64,000 nucleotides of DNA from Verrucomicrobiota bacterium (GCA_022710935.1 JAKLFY010000032.1:1-64000), one strand, 5' to 3'. Counted from the first letter of the stretch, positions 34,845 through 43,918 are shown. Notes: generated by a model not told the origin, from the sequence alone. Made by a program: numbers and translations.

Positions 34845-37163
34845 ATGCAACGCTCATACTATCTCTGGCTGATTGGCCTCTTGGGTGTCGCGAGCGCGAC
34901 GCTTGCGGCGGATGTCCTTGATGCCATCACGCGCCAGCAACCGGGCGCGACCAAGCGGTTCTCGAGCGGCCTGTTCGATCCCGAATCGAATCACGATGCC
35001 TATCACCTGGCGCCCGGCCAGCGCCTCACCGCCGCGGAACTCGAGGGCTCGGGCGAGATCCAGCACATCTGGTTCACCGTGGCCGGCGCCGATCGCCGTT
35101 GGCCGCGCGCGCTGGTCCTGCGCATCTTCTGGGACGGCTCCGACGTGCCATCGGTCGAAACGCCCATCGGCGATTTCTTCGCCGCGGGGCACGGCATGCG
35201 GGCCAATGTCACGTCGACTCCGATCGAGGTGACGTCCTACGGACGGGCCCTGAACAGTTACTGGAAGATGCCATTTCGCTCGAACGCCCGCATCGAGCTC
35301 TGGAACCAGTCCGCCGCCCGCATGACTGTCTACTGCCAGGTCGATTGGCTGCAGCGGCCCGCACTGCCCCCGGACACGCTCTATTTCCACGCCCGCTATC
35401 GGCAGGAGTTTCCCGTCAAGCCGTTCTCGCCTTACACGGTTTTCGAGGGCAACGGCGAAGGGCAGTACGTGGGAACCGTGCTTTCGTCTCAAAACAGTTT
35501 CGGCGTCTGGTTCGGCGAGTCGGACGACCGATTTTATATCGACGGCGAGGCCGTGCCTTCCCTGGTTGGGACCGGGACGGAGGACTATTTTACCGACGCC
35601 TGGAACCTGCGCTTGTTCGCCAATCCCAACGCCGGCGTCACGATCTGCGAGCCGCAGAGCGTCGATTGCCGCATCACCGCCTACCGCTGGCACCTCCGTC
35701 CGCCTGTCCTCTTCCGCAAGTCGCTCAAGGTCGACATCGAACGCCGCAGCTTCATCGATGATCGAGACCCGCAAACCGGCGCGCGCCGGCTCCACGACTT
35801 CAAGCACCGGCCGGATTTCTTCTCGTCGGTGGCGTTTTGGTATCAGAAAGACATCGCCCGCCCCTTCTGCGCCTTGCCGCCCCTCGCCGAACGGCTGAAT
35901 CCCGAACTTTGGATCGAGGTGAAGGACCTTGCGGACCGGCTGCCGTGTTCCCCGGGACTCAAACCCGTCGTCCGGTCCAATCGCACCTGCCAGAACAAGA
36001 CAATGCTCTTTGTCGAGAATGACGCCGTCGGCGCGTGGCTCGATGTTCCGTTCGAGATCGATGTCGAGGCGCAGTACTCGCTTTCGGTCTTTCAGGTGCT
36101 CTTTCGGGAATATGGCCGCTGGAAAGTCACCTTGCGCGGCGGCAGTCAGACCAATCTGATCGAGCCTGTCCTCGACTTCTACGATCCCTATGTGGCGCTC
36201 AAGGAGAACTGGCCGGAGAGCCAGGTCTACAGCACGGTGCGCGAGACGAAACTGGGTGTGATGCGCCTTAAGCCGGGGCCATACACACTGCGATTCGAGT
36301 CTGTGGGCCACAACCCGCTTTCACTTGTCCGGAAGACCGGCAAGCCCGGTTTTAGCCTGGCGATGGATGCCATTTCGCTGCGGCGCTTGCCCTGGGATCA
36401 CATGGATCGATGGCTCGAGGACCATCTGACCGCCGAAGCGCGGCTCGACGCCGAGCGCGTGCGCGCGGCACGGGAGACGGTCCGGCAACTCGAAAAGGCA
36501 ATCGCCGACCTGGCAGGCGCCCGCGGCGCCCTGCCCCGAGCACTGGACGAGCTGAGAGCATCTCGACCGGATGCGCTCCTCCGGCTGGATCCCTGGGGCC
36601 AACCCTATCAGTACGCCGCCCCGGGCCTGTTCAATGTCGAGGCCTTTGACGTCTTTTCGTTCCGGGGCAACAGCCGCGCGCCTCTCGATTGGATTGGGAA
36701 CTGGCAGGTTCCCTTTCGATTGGAAAAGGCCATTGAAGGCGAAACTCTCGAGGCGATGGGCGCGCGCAACGGGAAAGCCGCCGTCCAAGCCATTGCGCAC
36801 CGCGGTGTGCCGCCGCTGTCGAACGGCGCGCACCTGTTCCTGCGCTTCAACGGCCCGGGAGATTTCATCACTCTGGCGTTGCCCGACTCGATCCGCCCGG
36901 GCCTCTACGCCGTTGTCCTGAGCACAGTCACCTCGTGGGATTACGCGATTGTTCAGTGGTCGCTGGACGGGGTGGATCTCGGTCCGCCGCTCAACGGCCA
37001 CTCCCCTGACACCTGGCGGCGCGTCTCGATCGCCCGGCAGGTTCGCCTCGATGATCGTCCGCACGCGCTCAAGGCGACGGTCGTCGGGCGCGATCGGCAG
37101 TCGACCGGCTTTGCAGCCAGCCTGGATGCAATCCTCCTGGCGCCGGTTGAAGACGCGCGATGA
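34845..37163 (+). CDS. GH172 (DUF2961) family protein carrying a GspG-like motif
   Basis: A 772-residue exported protein. The ATG at 34845 is preceded by AGGCGG and followed by a signal peptide (LWLIGLLGVASATLA). The N-terminal half is a DUF2961/GH172 domain: FDPESNHDAYHLAPG, IQHIWFT and the signature GTGTEDYFTDAWN. Characterised members act on difructose dianhydride, fructofuranosides or arabinofuranosides. A beta domain follows (about 390-520). A helix then leads into LPRALDEL and LDPWGQPYQYAAPG (Asp582 to about 595), then FDVFSFRGN, which is the calcium-binding end of type II secretion major pseudopilins (GspG). A last beta domain (about 620-770) has a WDYAIVQW strand. The mixture is unusual and reads as one continuous frame. 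Confidence 0.83.
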   Translation: MQRSYYLWLIGLLGVASATLAADVLDAITRQQPGATKRFSSGLFDPESNHDAYHLAPGQRLTAAELEGSGEIQHIWFTVAGADRRWPRALVLRIFWDGSDVPSVETPIGDFFAAGHGMRANVTSTPIEVTSYGRALNSYWKMPFRSNARIELWNQSAARMTVYCQVDWLQRPALPPDTLYFHARYRQEFPVKPFSPYTVFEGNGEGQYVGTVLSSQNSFGVWFGESDDRFYIDGEAVPSLVGTGTEDYFTDAWNLRLFANPNAGVTICEPQSVDCRITAYRWHLRPPVLFRKSLKVDIERRSFIDDRDPQTGARRLHDFKHRPDFFSSVAFWYQKDIARPFCALPPLAERLNPELWIEVKDLADRLPCSPGLKPVVRSNRTCQNKTMLFVENDAVGAWLDVPFEIDVEAQYSLSVFQVLFREYGRWKVTLRGGSQTNLIEPVLDFYDPYVALKENWPESQVYSTVRETKLGVMRLKPGPYTLRFESVGHNPLSLVRKTGKPGFSLAMDAISLRRLPWDHMDRWLEDHLTAEARLDAERVRAARETVRQLEKAIADLAGARGALPRALDELRASRPDALLRLDPWGQPYQYAAPGLFNVEAFDVFSFRGNSRAPLDWIGNWQVPFRLEKAIEGETLEAMGARNGKAAVQAIAHRGVPPLSNGAHLFLRFNGPGDFITLALPDSIRPGLYAVVLSTVTSWDYAIVQWSLDGVDLGPPLNGHSPDTWRRVSIARQVRLDDRPHALKATVVGRDRQSTGFAASLDAILLAPVEDAR

Positions 37164-37256
37164 AGCCTCGAGCCGCTCGCGGGAGGGGCGACGTCCTCGT
37201 CCCCGCTCCCATCATACGCCTCGCGCCGCTGCCGCCGACCGTCACCGAATGCCACT

Positions 37257-39797
37257 TCAGTGCCCTCCGCTCGACGGCCACAGCGATCGCCAATACGCCT
37301 GGTCCGCCGCGAACACATCGAGCGGGTCTCTCGCCGGATCAAAGGCCGCCGGCAGAACTCCGAAGCGCGCCAGCTCACGGATGTACTGTCGGTTGGGCCT
37401 AAATGTCGGCGTGCCGAAGCACTGGTGCGCCTCGATGCCCTCGCGCGCCAGGCGGATGGCGCCCAGCAATCGCCGGTAGTCGGGGTCCTGTGTGTCCCGG
37501 AAGACCTCGCCGCAACTGCCGAACCCTCCGGCCGTCTTGGCCAGCGGCCCCAACAACAACGGTGAGTGCTCGGGACGCGTGAAGTTGAGCAGGATGTGCG
37601 GACTCAACCGCGCGGCCGGATCGTTCTCCTGCACGAGGCGCTCGTACACCGCGGTGGGCCGCGAGGCCTTCGCCCGGTTCATCCGCTCGGCGCTCGGGTA
37701 GAACGGAAGCTCCATCGGATCTTCCCGGCCCGACGGCGGTTTGTGACACGTGTAACAGCGTTGCCGCGCGACTTCGAGACGTTCCGCAAACACGCGCCCG
37801 GGCGCGCCCGAGGCCGCGGCTTGCTGCGCCTCGTTGCGCAACGCCGCATACGTTCCCGCGTAGGGCGCACCCGTCTCGATCCATAGCCAGAGCGTGCGCC
37901 ACTCCCGCGGCGACACCTTGGCGTCGTAATGGCCCCCCTCCGCCAATCGCAGCAGGCGACTGGCCGAACTGCCGATGCTGCGCGGGGGTTGGTTGCCGAG
38001 GCCGTTCCGCCCGTCGGCCACCAAGAGGCGCGCGAACAGGGTGAAGTAGCTATGCGACCATTCCGGACCCAGATCGCCCGTCAGAATCACCCCGCCCTCC
38101 CGCCGCTCGTACCCGTGGCACGACACGCAGTGACGATCGAGAATCGGCTGGATGTCGCGAGTGAAGTCCAACACGTCCGGGAACCCCTCGAACGGCTCGA
38201 TCCGGCTGGGCGCCCGTGCCATCGCCTCGAGCCCGGACGTTTTGCGGTTCGCCGGGGCGCGCGTTCGGGGCTCGTGGCAGCCGACACAGCCGACCACCTC
38301 GCCCGGACGCACATTGCACCAGCTTTGCATGCGCTTGACCGCCAAATCCCGTTCGTCCAGCGCCACGAAAAACAACTGGCGGTCAGACGGCGCCTCGAAA
38401 TAGGCCGAGCCGTCGGACTCGACCGGCACGGTGCCCAGCGCGCGTTCGAGGGTGAACGTGCCCAGCCACGACACGAGATCCGGACCGCCGCTGAAGTTCA
38501 CCGGCTTGGGCAACGACTCGAGAATCAGCAGCTTCTTGATCTCACCCCGGGCGACGCCAGGCAGGTTTCTCCCGAGATAGACGTCCGCAAGAATCATCCG
38601 GCCAACCGCCGGCCCGGGATGAGTGCGGGGCTGGATAAGACGTTCGCGCGGACGCGCCACAACAGGCCGCGGCTCGTGAACCCCTCCCTCGACCGCGTGT
38701 CGATAAAGCACCTCGACCGCGCCCGAACCATCCAGCAAAACGATCTCGTTGTCCCGCGCCGCAAGAAAGCAGCGCTCGGACAACGCGTACGGATCCCTGG
38801 TCCACCGGCCCTGGTGCAGCGGCTTCGCGAACGCAGGTTCGTCCGGACCGGCCTTCGGCGAGACGACGGTTGCGATCCCCGCATGCTCGTTCGCCCCGTG
38901 CCCCGGCGAGAAGCACGCGACGACCTTGTCGCTGCCCGGGATCGGCTTGGCGCCGAGCATGACGGTGTGCGGATGCATGTTGCCGAAATACGTCGCGGGG
39001 GAAGTCCCGTCGGGGTTCATGGTCCACAGCCCGTGAAACTCGACCTGGCTGCGATCCACGTACTCCCAGCGCATGAAGAGCAGCCGACCGTCCGGCAGCG
39101 GCCAGGGCGTGTTGTCATGCTCGGTGTTGGCCGAGATGGACCGGATATCGCCGCCGTCGGACCCGCAGCGATGGAGCACCCCGACCTGCGTCTTCCAGCA
39201 GTTCACCCACCGCTTGCAGCGCGTCGAGACGAACGCAATGCCGCCGTCCGCCAAATAGGTCGGCTCGTAATCGTCAAACGCCCCGTCCGTGAGCTGGCGC
39301 AGACCGGCCCCGTCCACGCCGATCTCGTAAAGATGAAAGAAGTCCGTGCCCGCCTTCCGGTACGAAAACAGGATCTTGCCGGCGTCGTAATGGACCTGCG
39401 GGTCCCGCACGCAGCCGCCCCGCGGATCGAGCAGCACCGCCAGCTCCCCCGTCCGCAGGTTCCATTTGTAGAGCTTGCTGACGTCCGGTTGGCCATTGCC
39501 CGGGTACGCCTTCTGTTGCTCGTCATCGCAGTAGTACCCGATGTTCGCGTACCAGTGCGGATCGTCGTACTGGGACCGCGTGCAGAAGATGATGTGCTCG
39601 ACGTCGCGCATCGGCCCGTCGAGCGCTTCACGGAGCAGGGGCGGGGCATTGGTGCCGGTGTTCTCAGGCGCGGACGCAGCTCGGGCGTCCGGACCCGCCG
39701 CCTGGCACAACGCCAGCGTCAAAAGCAAGCCCCTAACGGGCACAGTGCAAAGACGACTCGCGAGGCCAGGCATCCGCTTCATGGAGAGCGTTGACAT
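37257..39797 (-). CDS. Exported c-type cytochrome with propeller, hydrazine-synthase-alpha-like
   Basis: An 846-residue exported protein. The signal peptide is in the first 40 residues (LLLTLALCQAAGPDARA). The next 350 residues are a TolB/PD40-type propeller (DPQVHYDAGKILFSYRK, EPTYLADGGIAFVSTR). Three CxxCH haem sites follow: CVGCH (near 38276-38290), CVSCH (near 38115-38129) and CYTCH (near 37742-37756). The layout resembles the hydrazine-synthase alpha-like proteins common in planctomycetes and verrucomicrobia, most of which have nothing to do with anammox. It should be a periplasmic or surface electron carrier or redox enzyme. ATG at 39782 is an alternative start. Confidence 0.83.
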   Translation of the reverse strand: MSTLSMKRMPGLASRLCTVPVRGLLLTLALCQAAGPDARAASAPENTGTNAPPLLREALDGPMRDVEHIIFCTRSQYDDPHWYANIGYYCDDEQQKAYPGNGQPDVSKLYKWNLRTGELAVLLDPRGGCVRDPQVHYDAGKILFSYRKAGTDFFHLYEIGVDGAGLRQLTDGAFDDYEPTYLADGGIAFVSTRCKRWVNCWKTQVGVLHRCGSDGGDIRSISANTEHDNTPWPLPDGRLLFMRWEYVDRSQVEFHGLWTMNPDGTSPATYFGNMHPHTVMLGAKPIPGSDKVVACFSPGHGANEHAGIATVVSPKAGPDEPAFAKPLHQGRWTRDPYALSERCFLAARDNEIVLLDGSGAVEVLYRHAVEGGVHEPRPVVARPRERLIQPRTHPGPAVGRMILADVYLGRNLPGVARGEIKKLLILESLPKPVNFSGGPDLVSWLGTFTLERALGTVPVESDGSAYFEAPSDRQLFFVALDERDLAVKRMQSWCNVRPGEVVGCVGCHEPRTRAPANRKTSGLEAMARAPSRIEPFEGFPDVLDFTRDIQPILDRHCVSCHGYERREGGVILTGDLGPEWSHSYFTLFARLLVADGRNGLGNQPPRSIGSSASRLLRLAEGGHYDAKVSPREWRTLWLWIETGAPYAGTYAALRNEAQQAAASGAPGRVFAERLEVARQRCYTCHKPPSGREDPMELPFYPSAERMNRAKASRPTAVYERLVQENDPAARLSPHILLNFTRPEHSPLLLGPLAKTAGGFGSCGEVFRDTQDPDYRRLLGAIRLAREGIEAHQCFGTPTFRPNRQYIRELARFGVLPAAFDPARDPLDVFAADQAYWRSLWPSSGGH

Positions 39798-39835
39798 TCA
39801 ACAGTTGAATGCGCACGAGGACCATGAACCGGCTT

Positions 39836-39920
39836 GTAGCCGCCGACGTGAGTCGGCGCTGGTTCCTGCCTCTGGCGGAGCGAGATGGCGCCGTCTGATC
39901 CCGCACTGCGGGACGGCTAC
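39836..39920. repeat. Inverted pair of GTAG-headed palindromes
   Basis: GTAGCCGCCGACGTGAGTCG (39836 onward, to about 39862) and, on the minus strand from 39920, GTAGCCGTCCCGCAGTGCGG form two hairpins facing each other. They are a sequence-diverged relative of the GTAGGCC REP-like family and sit between msrA and the cytochrome gene. Confidence 0.6.
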
Positions 39921-39946
39921 GCAACCACGGTTCATGGGAAGCCCCT

Positions 39947-40564
39947 TCACAACCCCTTCTTGAGCTTGTCGAGTTTGGGTCGGATGATCATCCGACAGTA
40001 AGGCTGGTTGGGATTGTTGCGATAGTAATCCTGATGATAACCCTCGGCGCGATAGAATCGCGGCAGGGCCTGGATCTCCGTCACGATCGGACGCGCGAAC
40101 TGTTTGCCGGCCCCGGCCTTGGATTTCTCGGCCGCCACACGCTGAGACTCGTCGTGATAGAAAATCACCGAGCGATACTGCGTCCCCACGTCGGGTCCCT
40201 GCCGGTTCAGCGTGGTCGGATCGTGCGCCTGCCAGAACAGGTCGAGCACTTGCTCGTACGTGATGGTTCGCGGATCGAACTGGATCTGTACAACCTCCGC
40301 ATGCCCGGTGTCCCCAGCGCACACGGCCTTGTAGGTCGGTTTCTCCGTGTGGCCCCCGGCATAGCCGCTCACGACGGACTTCACGCCGGGCACACGCTCG
40401 AACACGGCTTCGATGCACCAGAAACACCCGCCCCCCAGCGTGGCGTACTCGGATGCGGATGCGATTGGCGAAGTCGGCTGTGCGTTCATGGCGGGTTGGG
40501 GCGGATCGGCTTGAATCGCCCACGCGGCGAAGCAGGCCAACAAGGTTCGGAACGGCGCGTTCAT
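39947..40564 (-). CDS. msrA: Exported peptide-methionine (S)-S-oxide reductase
   Basis: A 205-residue MsrA that repairs oxidised methionine. It has the active-site motif GGGCFWC (catalytic Cys47), the GYAGG segment, GHAEVVQIQFDP and the substrate-binding YHQDYY. The N-terminus (MNAPFRTLLACFAAWAIQADP) looks like a signal peptide, so this copy probably protects envelope proteins. The C-terminus lacks obvious further resolving Cys beyond that in PYCRM. It reads away from a fragment of a LamG gene across 59 bases. Confidence 0.93.
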   Translation of the reverse strand: MNAPFRTLLACFAAWAIQADPPQPAMNAQPTSPIASASEYATLGGGCFWCIEAVFERVPGVKSVVSGYAGGHTEKPTYKAVCAGDTGHAEVVQIQFDPRTITYEQVLDLFWQAHDPTTLNRQGPDVGTQYRSVIFYHDESQRVAAEKSKAGAGKQFARPIVTEIQALPRFYRAEGYHQDYYRNNPNQPYCRMIIRPKLDKLKKGL

Positions 40565-40623
40565 CGTATTCCCAATTCGAGATGCGCCGCATTGTAGACG
40601 AAGACCCCCTGTTCGACAAATGA

Positions 40624-41046
40624 CTATATATCGATGGCATCAAACAGGACGACTGGACCGCCAACCAGGGCCTCGACAACCCCCGACGCTCGATGTTGCC
40701 CACGGCGGTCCTGTTCGGTGACGGCGACCAGGACGAGCGCCGCATGCTGTGGGTCAACTCCATCCAAATCCGCGCCGGCAAACTCAGCGACGCCGAACTC
40801 GAGGCTTTGGGCAGCCCCACGGCAGCCGGCATCCCCATCGCCCTGGGCATCGAGCAACCGGTCCTCAACGTGACACGCAACGCCAACGGTTCGATCACCA
40901 TTGCGTGGCAGGCCGAATCCGCCTTCACGCTTGAAACCAAGCCCAGCCTCACGGCCGAGACCTGGACGCCCGTGCCCGACGTGGTCAATGACTCCGTCAC
41001 CCTGACCCCGAGCCAGCCCGCCGCCTTCTACCGGCTCCGCCGCTGA
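40624..41046 (+). pseudogene. 3' fragment of a LamG/FYR-module surface protein
   Basis: From a stop codon at 40621-40623 the frame is open and begins in the middle of a LamG fold (YIDGIKQDDWTANQGLDNP), then VLFGDGDQDERRMLWVNSIQ and LSDAELEALGS. It ends in the shared C-terminal module closing AAFYRLRR. No start or signal peptide is present. It is therefore the 3' remnant of a larger secreted protein whose front half has been lost. A strong terminator follows. Confidence 0.72.
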
Positions 41047-41082
41047 CCGGACGGCCCGGTCTTCACCCCTCGGGCTCTCAAC

Positions 41083-41124
41083 ACAACGCGCGAACGACAC
41101 CCGTCGTTCGCGCGTTGTCCTTTT
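41083..41124. terminator. Strong intrinsic terminator
   Basis: A perfect 16-bp stem (ACAACGCGCGAACGAC at 41083-41098 with 41103-41118) with a 4-base ACCC loop is followed on the plus strand by CCTTTTCC. It lies after the LamG fragment and near the end of the minus-strand flavoprotein gene, so it may serve both directions. Confidence 0.8.
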
Positions 41125-41180
41125 CCGGACCGGACCGTTTGCGCCATGACTCCGTCGAATCCGTGAATCGCAGAACTCTT

Positions 41181-42452
41181 TCAGAACCGACTCGAGGCTC
41201 CTGGTTCCCTTGCTGGGCGCGGTCTTGCCATGGCCCGGCCCGCCAGCCAACCGGTCGTCCAGGCGGCCTGGAGGTTAAAGCCGCCAGTGATGCCGTCGAT
41301 GTCGAGCATTTCCCCGGCAAAATGCAGGCCGGGCGCGTGTCGGCTCTCCATCGTCTCGAAATCCACCTCGCTCAGGCGCACCCCGCCACACGTGACGAAC
41401 TCATCTCTGTTCAGGCTCTTGCCGCTGACGGCCACTTCGCTCCGGATCAGCCGCTGTGCGAGCCGATGGAGGGCGGCACGCGAAAGCTCGGCCCACCGCG
41501 TCTCCCGCGAAACGCCGGCAATGAGCGCCAGCGTCTCCCACAAACGTCCCGGCAGCGGCGGGATCGGGCTGTTCACCACCCGACGCGCCGGTTGGGTCTG
41601 CCGCCGGGCCCGAAGTTGCGCCACGATCATCTCGAAGCTCAGCGATGGCAGCCAGTTCACGCGCAGGGTAAACCGGTAATCCAGTCCGTGAAGAACACGC
41701 GCGCCCCAGGCCGACAGCCGGAGGATGACCGGCCCGCTCAATCCCCAGTGCGTGAAAAGCATCGTGCCGCGTTCGCGGAGGCCATGACCCGCGACCGAGG
41801 CCTCCACTGTCTCAATGACCACTCCGGCCAGGTCGCGGATCCAGGGCGCCTCGGCGCTGAAAGCGAACAGGGACGGCACGGGCGGCTCGAGCGTGTGCCC
41901 AAGCGCGACCGCCAATTGCCCGAGTGCCGGCACGCGGCAGCCGCCAACGGCCAGGAGGAGACGATCGCAGCCGAGTGTCTCGCCGCCCGACAGTCTCAAG
42001 ACAAAACCTCCATCAGGACGGCGGGCCGCCCCCTCGACCGGGCAGTGAGCCCGCAGCACAACCCCGGCATTCCGTGCCGCGGTCAGCAGGCAATCGATGA
42101 TCGTCTGCGAAGAATCGGTCGTCGGGAACAGGCATCCGTCCGCCTGGGTCTTGAGTCTCACACCGCGACCTTCGAACCAGGCGATCGTGTCGAGGGGCTG
42201 AAAGCCGTGAAACGCCCCGCGCAGCGCCCGTTCGCCGCGCGGATAGCGGGTTGCCAGTTCGTGCGGATCGAAGCAGGCGTGCGTCACGTTGCAGCGCCCG
42301 CCGCCCGAGATGCGGACCTTGGCCAGAAAGCACGGGCCCTTCTCGAGCACCATCACCCCGGTTCCCGGGCATGCCTCGGCGCAGGTGATGGCGGCAAAAA
42401 AGCCGGCCGCACCACCGCCAACGATGACGATCCGTCTTTCGCTCATCGCCAT
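41181..42452 (-). CDS. BaiN/HI0933-type FAD-dependent oxidoreductase
   Basis: A 423-residue flavoprotein. The FAD-binding Rossmann motif IVIVGGGAAGFFAA is at residues 8-21. The family-specific KVRISGGGRCNVTH, LFPTTDSSQTI, LLLAVGGCRVPALG and LFTHWGLSGPVIL follow, and the last FAD contact is GEMLDIDGITGGFNLQ. The family includes aminoacetone oxidase-like and BaiN-like proteins; the true substrate is mostly unknown. The first Met (42452) or the second at position 3 could be the start. It is a single gene between a terminator and a repeat-rich spacer. Confidence 0.9.
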   Translation of the reverse strand: MAMSERRIVIVGGGAAGFFAAITCAEACPGTGVMVLEKGPCFLAKVRISGGGRCNVTHACFDPHELATRYPRGERALRGAFHGFQPLDTIAWFEGRGVRLKTQADGCLFPTTDSSQTIIDCLLTAARNAGVVLRAHCPVEGAARRPDGGFVLRLSGGETLGCDRLLLAVGGCRVPALGQLAVALGHTLEPPVPSLFAFSAEAPWIRDLAGVVIETVEASVAGHGLRERGTMLFTHWGLSGPVILRLSAWGARVLHGLDYRFTLRVNWLPSLSFEMIVAQLRARRQTQPARRVVNSPIPPLPGRLWETLALIAGVSRETRWAELSRAALHRLAQRLIRSEVAVSGKSLNRDEFVTCGGVRLSEVDFETMESRHAPGLHFAGEMLDIDGITGGFNLQAAWTTGWLAGRAMARPRPAREPGASSRF

Positions 42453-42611
42453 GAGATTAGCTGGCCTTCGCAGACCGACGAGGCACGGCAGCGATCCGTA
42501 TGCGGCAGCCTCCTTCCCCGGTTGGAAGAACTCGACGCCTCGCTAAACCACACCGCGGCGCGGCACAAACACGCGACTCACTTGATGAGGATCCCATCAG
42601 GCGAATGACTC

Positions 42612-42658
42612 TAGCCCGGATTTCTCACCACCTGGAAGATGAATCCGAAATCCGGGCT
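42612..42658. repeat. TARCCCGCAT-related short palindrome, copy 6
   Basis: Arms TAGCCCGGATTTC (42612-42624) and GAAATCCGGGCT (42647-42658) with a 22-base middle. It is shorter than the other copies and has CCGG instead of CCGC. It directly precedes the fucosidase fragment. Confidence 0.6.
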
Positions 42659-42728
42659 GTGCCGGTGCAAGATCGACAACATGTTGTCGTTCCCGATCGA
42701 GCCCCGCGCAGCGCCGCAGGGCCGCAAC

Positions 42729-42845
42729 CAGACGGCGGACGGCATCGAACTGGCAGTCGCACCGGCCGACCGCCAGGACATCGACACGATCATGGCGCTC
42801 GAACTGGACCGGCCCGCCTTCGATTCGCTCCAACGCTCGCCGTAG
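42729..42845 (+). pseudogene. Fragment: last 38 codons of a GH29 fucosidase gene
   Basis: The frame ending at 42845 reads QTADGIELAVAPADR, then DIDTIMALELDRPAF and DSLQRSP. It matches the end of the intact fucosidase at 43919-45253 residue for residue except for a few changes, and the DNA is also nearly the same. Nothing upstream resembles the rest of the gene. It is a duplicated tail or the last trace of a second fucosidase gene. Confidence 0.8.
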
Positions 42846-43303
42846 CCTCCGAGCCCGGTTGTTTCACACGCTTCGCGAGGAACCGTGACCGGGCTCGAGA
42901 ATTGATTCCGATTCTGCTGGACGGGATTTGGCTCGCTGGCGAGGCGCGACGAAGGCGCATAGCCTTGACCTCTGTGACTTCATGAGAGCCCACTGTTCCT
43001 TTCCAACCGCTCCGAGGTCCCAAACCTCGAAGATCCCACCATGACGTTCACGAAGACCACGAAGGCAGTGCAGACCTCCGTTTCCGTGCTCTTGGCAATG
43101 TCCGGGCTCCCGACACACGCCTCTGACCGGGGAGGTCATCGCTTGAGCCGAGGGTTTTGATGCGGACCAATGTGCACTGCCCGTTGAACTGCCCAGGAAA
43201 GGAGGCAGGACCACGAATGACACGAATCACACGAATCCTGTTTCCCCTCCGATTCGTGTCATTGGTGTGATTCGTGGTTGGCGCCTGACGGGACGGGCCA
43301 AAC
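42846..43303. other. Gene-free spacer with a large CACGAAT palindrome
   Basis: No gene is supported. Bases 43202-43276 form a long inverted repeat made of CACGAAT-type units (arms about 27 bases, ACCACGAATGACACGAATCA and its mirror image). It is related in style to the CCACGGAT palindromes at 45.8, 60.6 and 61.3 kb. The rest is non-repetitive and may be decayed coding DNA. Confidence 0.6.
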
Positions 43304-43830
43304 GTGAGCGAATCCCCGGTCTGGAGCCAGCCGCTGAAGGGGACGATCATCCTCGCCACCGGAGGACGCGACCAGGAGGATGGCCCGGCCTTGTTCGAGC
43401 TGGGCCATTCGTCCGCCGTGCGCGGTCTCACGGTCTTCTACCCCGACCAGCAGCCGACGAACATCCACCCAACACCTTCGTCTATCCGGTCAACATCGGC
43501 TACCGCTTCATCCGCACCCAGGCTGGCGCGGCCAACGGCCAGTTCTCGGGCATTGGCGCCGACGAAGCCCAGGTCTGCATGCAGGTCGAGCAGATCCAGC
43601 CGATGGGCCTGTTGATCTCGAACGGCCAGTTCGTCTGCATGCACGGCGACACGCGCGTGCCGCTCCTGATCGAGAGCACCTGTCAGGGCTCGGTCCGCCT
43701 GGTGGACTGTGCGTTCTGGGGACCCAACCGCCAGTGCGTTGCGTCGCACAGCGGGAGCTTTGTCTCCCTCTCCGACTGCTACCTGAGCAGCACCGGATCC
43801 TCCTCCCGATCGAGTCGCCACCTGAATGAG
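43304..43830 (+). pseudogene. Remnant of a pectate-lyase-3-like beta-helix protein
   Basis: One frame from 43304 gives GTIILATGGRDQEDGPALFE, then SSAVRGLTVFYPDQQP. After a shift near 43460 a second frame gives TFVYPVNIGYRFIRTQ, then beta-helix rungs (LLIESTCQGSVRLVDCAFWG, SFVSLSDCYLSST) before losing sense near 43830. The pattern is that of right-handed beta-helix proteins of the pectate lyase 3/GH28-related type. The gene lacks both ends and its frame is broken, so it is not functional. Confidence 0.65.
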
Positions 43831-43918
43831 TCACGTTTTGGCACCGCGTGGTGGCGCCTAAAGCTCGTCCCGCTTTTTCAGGATTGGCTTTCGGCGGCGA
43901 CTGGTCCTCAATGGACGC

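Noticed and set aside
37929-39794. A 621-codon frame antisense to the cytochrome gene
   Set aside because: It lies wholly inside the haem protein gene on the other strand and has no family features.
37257-39797. Anammox capacity from the hydrazine-synthase-like protein
   Set aside because: The family is widespread in organisms without anammox, and none of the other subunits is present.
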